Assembly (NCBI RefSeq): GCF_022095675.1
Contig: NZ_JAHYSG010000042.1
Coordinates: 1-64,000, forward strand
Direction of reading: 5' to 3'
Source: Dactylosporangium sp. AC04546
Lineage (GTDB): Bacteria > Actinomycetota > Actinomycetes > Mycobacteriales > Micromonosporaceae
DNA: 64,000 bases
The position numbers were made by a program, and so were the translations under genes. The notes beneath the pieces are model-generated. The model searched no databases, had not been told where the DNA came from, and saw only the letters and a list, made by a program, of their open reading frames with translations. Shown one piece after another: positions 62,360 to 64,000 of the stretch (position 1 is its first letter; every line of letters begins with the position of its first letter).

Positions 62360-63571
62360 GTGCGCGTCTTCGGCGGTCTCCCCCGGATGTACTGGTACCT
62401 CTGGACCGGCATGCTGATCAACCGCGTCGGCGGCTTCGTCGCGCTGGTCCTCTCGCTGTACCTCACCTCCGACCGCGGCCTCTCCCCCAGCGTCGCCGGC
62501 CTGGTCGTCGGCGGGTACGGCATCGGCGGCATCGCCGGCGTCCTGCTCGGCGGGGTGCTCGCCGACCGCTGGGGCCGCCGCCCGACGCTGCTCGTGGCGC
62601 ACTTCGGCGCCGTGGTCCTGCTGGCCGGCCTGGCCCTCACCGACCGGATCGCCGCCATCGCCGTGCTGGCCGCCCTGCTCGGCGTCATGCACTCGATGCC
62701 CGGCCCGGCGTTCGTGGCGGCGATCGTCGACGTGACCCCGGCCGACGACCGCAGCCGCGCGTTCAACCTGCAGTTCTGGGCGTTCAACCTGGGCATGGCG
62801 GTCGCGTCGCTGATCGCCGGCGCGCTCGCCGAGGTCAGCTTCACGCTGCTCTTCAGCGTCGACGCCGCGGGCACGCTGATCACGGCGCTGCTCATCCTGT
62901 GGAAGGTGCGCGAGACCAGGCCCCGGCAGCACCGGGCCGAGCGGGCGCCGGGCGGCCTGCACACCGCGCTCACCGACCCGGCGTTCATGCTCTTCGTCGG
63001 CCTGTCGCTGCTGCTGTCCGTGGTGACGCTCCAGACGTCGACCATCCTGCCGCTGGCCATCGACGCCGACGGGCTGCGGCCGTCGGCGTACGGGTCGGTG
63101 GTCGCCTACGCCGGGCTGCTCATCGTGATCGGGCAGCTGTTCGTGCCGAGGCTGATCGGGGGCTGGCGCAAGGGCACCGCGCTCGCCGTGGCCAACGTGT
63201 TCCTCGGGCTCGGCTTCGCCTACGTCGCGCTGGCCGACAACCTCTACGGCTACCTCATCGCCGCGAGCATCTGGACGGTCGGCTCGATGATCGCCGCGCC
63301 GCCGAACGCCGCGATCATCGCCGAGCTGTCCCCCGAGGCGCTGCGTGGGCGGTACCAGAGCGTCTTCTATCTGGTCTTCCCGGCCGCGAGCTTCATCGCG
63401 CCGGCGGCCGGCGGCGCCAGCCTGGAGCACCTCGGCAACTGGCACTGGGCGATCTGCGGCGCGCTCGGGCTCACGGCGGCCGCCGGTCACCTGCTGGTCC
63501 AGCCGGCCCGGGAGCGCCGGGTGGCGAAACAGCGTGAAGCCGAACGGTTTGAGGTGCCGATCGCCGGGTAG
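62360..63571 (+). CDS. MFS transporter, second tandem copy
   Basis: 403 aa, 12 transmembrane helices, motif [17 protein letters not shown]. It lies 30 bp after the first MFS gene, in one operon. About one third to one half identity by eye over the aligned N-terminal halves indicates an old tandem duplication. GTG at 62360 with AAGAGGG upstream. Substrate unknown. The two could function as separate carriers; nothing suggests a heterodimer. Confidence 0.9.
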   Translation: MRVFGGLPRMYWYLWTGMLINRVGGFVALVLSLYLTSDRGLSPSVAGLVVGGYGIGGIAGVLLGGVLADRWGRRPTLLVAHFGAVVLLAGLALTDRIAAIAVLAALLGVMHSMPGPAFVAAIVDVTPADDRSRAFNLQFWAFNLGMAVASLIAGALAEVSFTLLFSVDAAGTLITALLILWKVRETRPRQHRAERAPGGLHTALTDPAFMLFVGLSLLLSVVTLQTSTILPLAIDADGLRPSAYGSVVAYAGLLIVIGQLFVPRLIGGWRKGTALAVANVFLGLGFAYVALADNLYGYLIAASIWTVGSMIAAPPNAAIIAELSPEALRGRYQSVFYLVFPAASFIAPAAGGASLEHLGNWHWAICGALGLTAAAGHLLVQPARERRVAKQREAERFEVPIAG

Positions 63572-63605
63572 TGGCTGCCCTCCACAAGACGGGCGGGGGG
63601 CGACT

Positions 63606-63920
63606 TTGGACGGGCTGTCGGCAACGCTGGAGGCCAAGCAGGCGGGCACGGTCGTGATCCGCCTGGCGGGCGAGCTCGACCTGGCGACCCGCGAGCAGGT
63701 GGTGCTGGCGGTCCGGGCGGTGCTGCCCGCGTTCGAGCCCGGCGAGCTGGTCCTCGACCTCGAAGCGGTGACGGTGCTCGACTCGGCCGGGATCGGGGCG
63801 CTGGTGAGCTGCTGGAAGCTGGCGAACGGCGCGGGGTGCACGCTGTCGCTGCGCAACCCGCGGCCGCTCGCCTACGCCCAGCTGGAGCTGACCGGCCTCC
63901 TCGACGTGTTCGCGCTCTAG
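63606..63920 (+). CDS. STAS-domain anti-sigma factor antagonist
   Basis: 104 aa STAS domain: VVIRLAGELDLATREQV, then VLDLEAVTVLDSAGIGALVSCWKLA, where the Ser of DSAGIGAL is the phosphorylation site of SpoIIAA-like antagonists. These release a sigma factor from its anti-sigma kinase. TTG at 63606 has GGCGGGGGGCG upstream; no better start exists in frame nearby. It follows the MFS pair by 34 bp on the same strand, with no anti-sigma gene visible inside the window. Confidence 0.85.
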   Translation: MDGLSATLEAKQAGTVVIRLAGELDLATREQVVLAVRAVLPAFEPGELVLDLEAVTVLDSAGIGALVSCWKLANGAGCTLSLRNPRPLAYAQLELTGLLDVFAL

Positions 63921-63922
63921 GG

Positions 63923-64000
63923 CTACAGCGTTCCGTCGTACCTGGCCGCGCCGCTCACCGTCGCGTCCCCGCGCAGCCGGGACTTCGCCGGGCCGTCGCC
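63923..64000 (-). CDS. 3' end of a minus-strand gene (partial)
   Basis: Open minus-strand frame entering from the right edge, reading ...DGPAKSRLRGDATVSGAARYDGTL then TAG at 63923-63925. Only 25 codons are visible, so no family can be named. Convergent with the STAS gene. Codon choice (G/C in third positions) favours a real gene end. Confidence 0.4.
   Translation of the reverse strand, partial: GDGPAKSRLRGDATVSGAARYDGTL

Overview
The window is high-GC DNA with dense, often translationally coupled genes and frequent GTG/TTG starts. It carries a BldN-type developmental sigma factor with its anti-sigma partner, a rex-hemACDB operon, folP2-tag and gpmA-senX3-regX3 blocks, and a 33-codon bS22-like gene. 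Together these point to a filamentous actinomycete, most likely of the Micromonosporaceae (family placement is inference). No tRNA, rRNA, CRISPR array or transposase was recognised.

Region by region: (1) 1-5.1 kb: 2-oxoacid:ferredoxin oxidoreductase (korAB), a surface-anchored protein, and an orphan nuoA. (2) 5.1-9.6 kb: folP2, a DivIVA-domain protein, an SRPBCC protein, tag and a GrpB protein, then about 740 bp of repeat-rich non-coding DNA. (3) 9.7-15.9 kb: a large class III cyclase/STAND ATPase/TPR protein, an FmdB zinc ribbon, a lytic transglycosylase, a tandem GNAT and a secreted DUF3152 metalloprotease-like lipoprotein. (4) 15.9-21 kb: two large secreted sugar-active proteins (ThuA + 3-ketoglycoside-hydrolase-like, and a PQQ-type sugar dehydrogenase). 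Both end in CBM6 plus ricin-type lectin modules whose DNA is nearly identical in places.

(5) 21.8-29.4 kb is the most interesting region. It is a six-gene minus-strand locus with a UDP-glucose 4-epimerase, a CE4/Agd3-like secreted deacetylase, a PelF glycosyltransferase, a 12-TM membrane protein, a spherulin-4 (GH135-like) protein and a GH114 endo-galactosaminidase. Function by function this matches the fungal galactosaminogalactan cluster (uge3, agd3, gtb3, sph3, ega3) and resembles Pel loci without the Gram-negative outer-membrane genes. A 14-bp-period array with the palindromic core GATGCATC fills the only large gap in this locus. Upstream lie about 570 bp with two long inverted repeats, one of which has a copy at the left edge of the window.

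(6) 30-35.6 kb: rex-hemA-hemC-hemD-hemB, with a Rex operator lying across the predicted rex promoter. (7) 35.9-46.4 kb: a NarL-type two-component pair, a coupled acyl-CoA synthetase-glutaredoxin-HAD operon, bldN-rsbN (with a candidate coupled leader peptide), a SerB-like HAD, an acyltransferase, an epimerase, bS22 and an excisionase-type HTH. (8) 46.4-52.8 kb: an MFP-ABC-FtsX efflux operon, a membrane metalloprotease-like protein, proline dehydrogenase and a CGNR protein. (9) 53-64 kb: cspA, a sugar isomerase, a Ppx/GppA protein, a Cys-rich protein, a left-handed beta-helix acyltransferase, a PilZ protein, regX3-senX3 divergent from phoU across a candidate Pho box, gpmA, two tandem MFS transporters and a STAS protein. 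From about 30 kb onward the gene content, from memory, parallels the M. tuberculosis Rv0489-Rv0512 neighbourhood with insertions and rearrangements.
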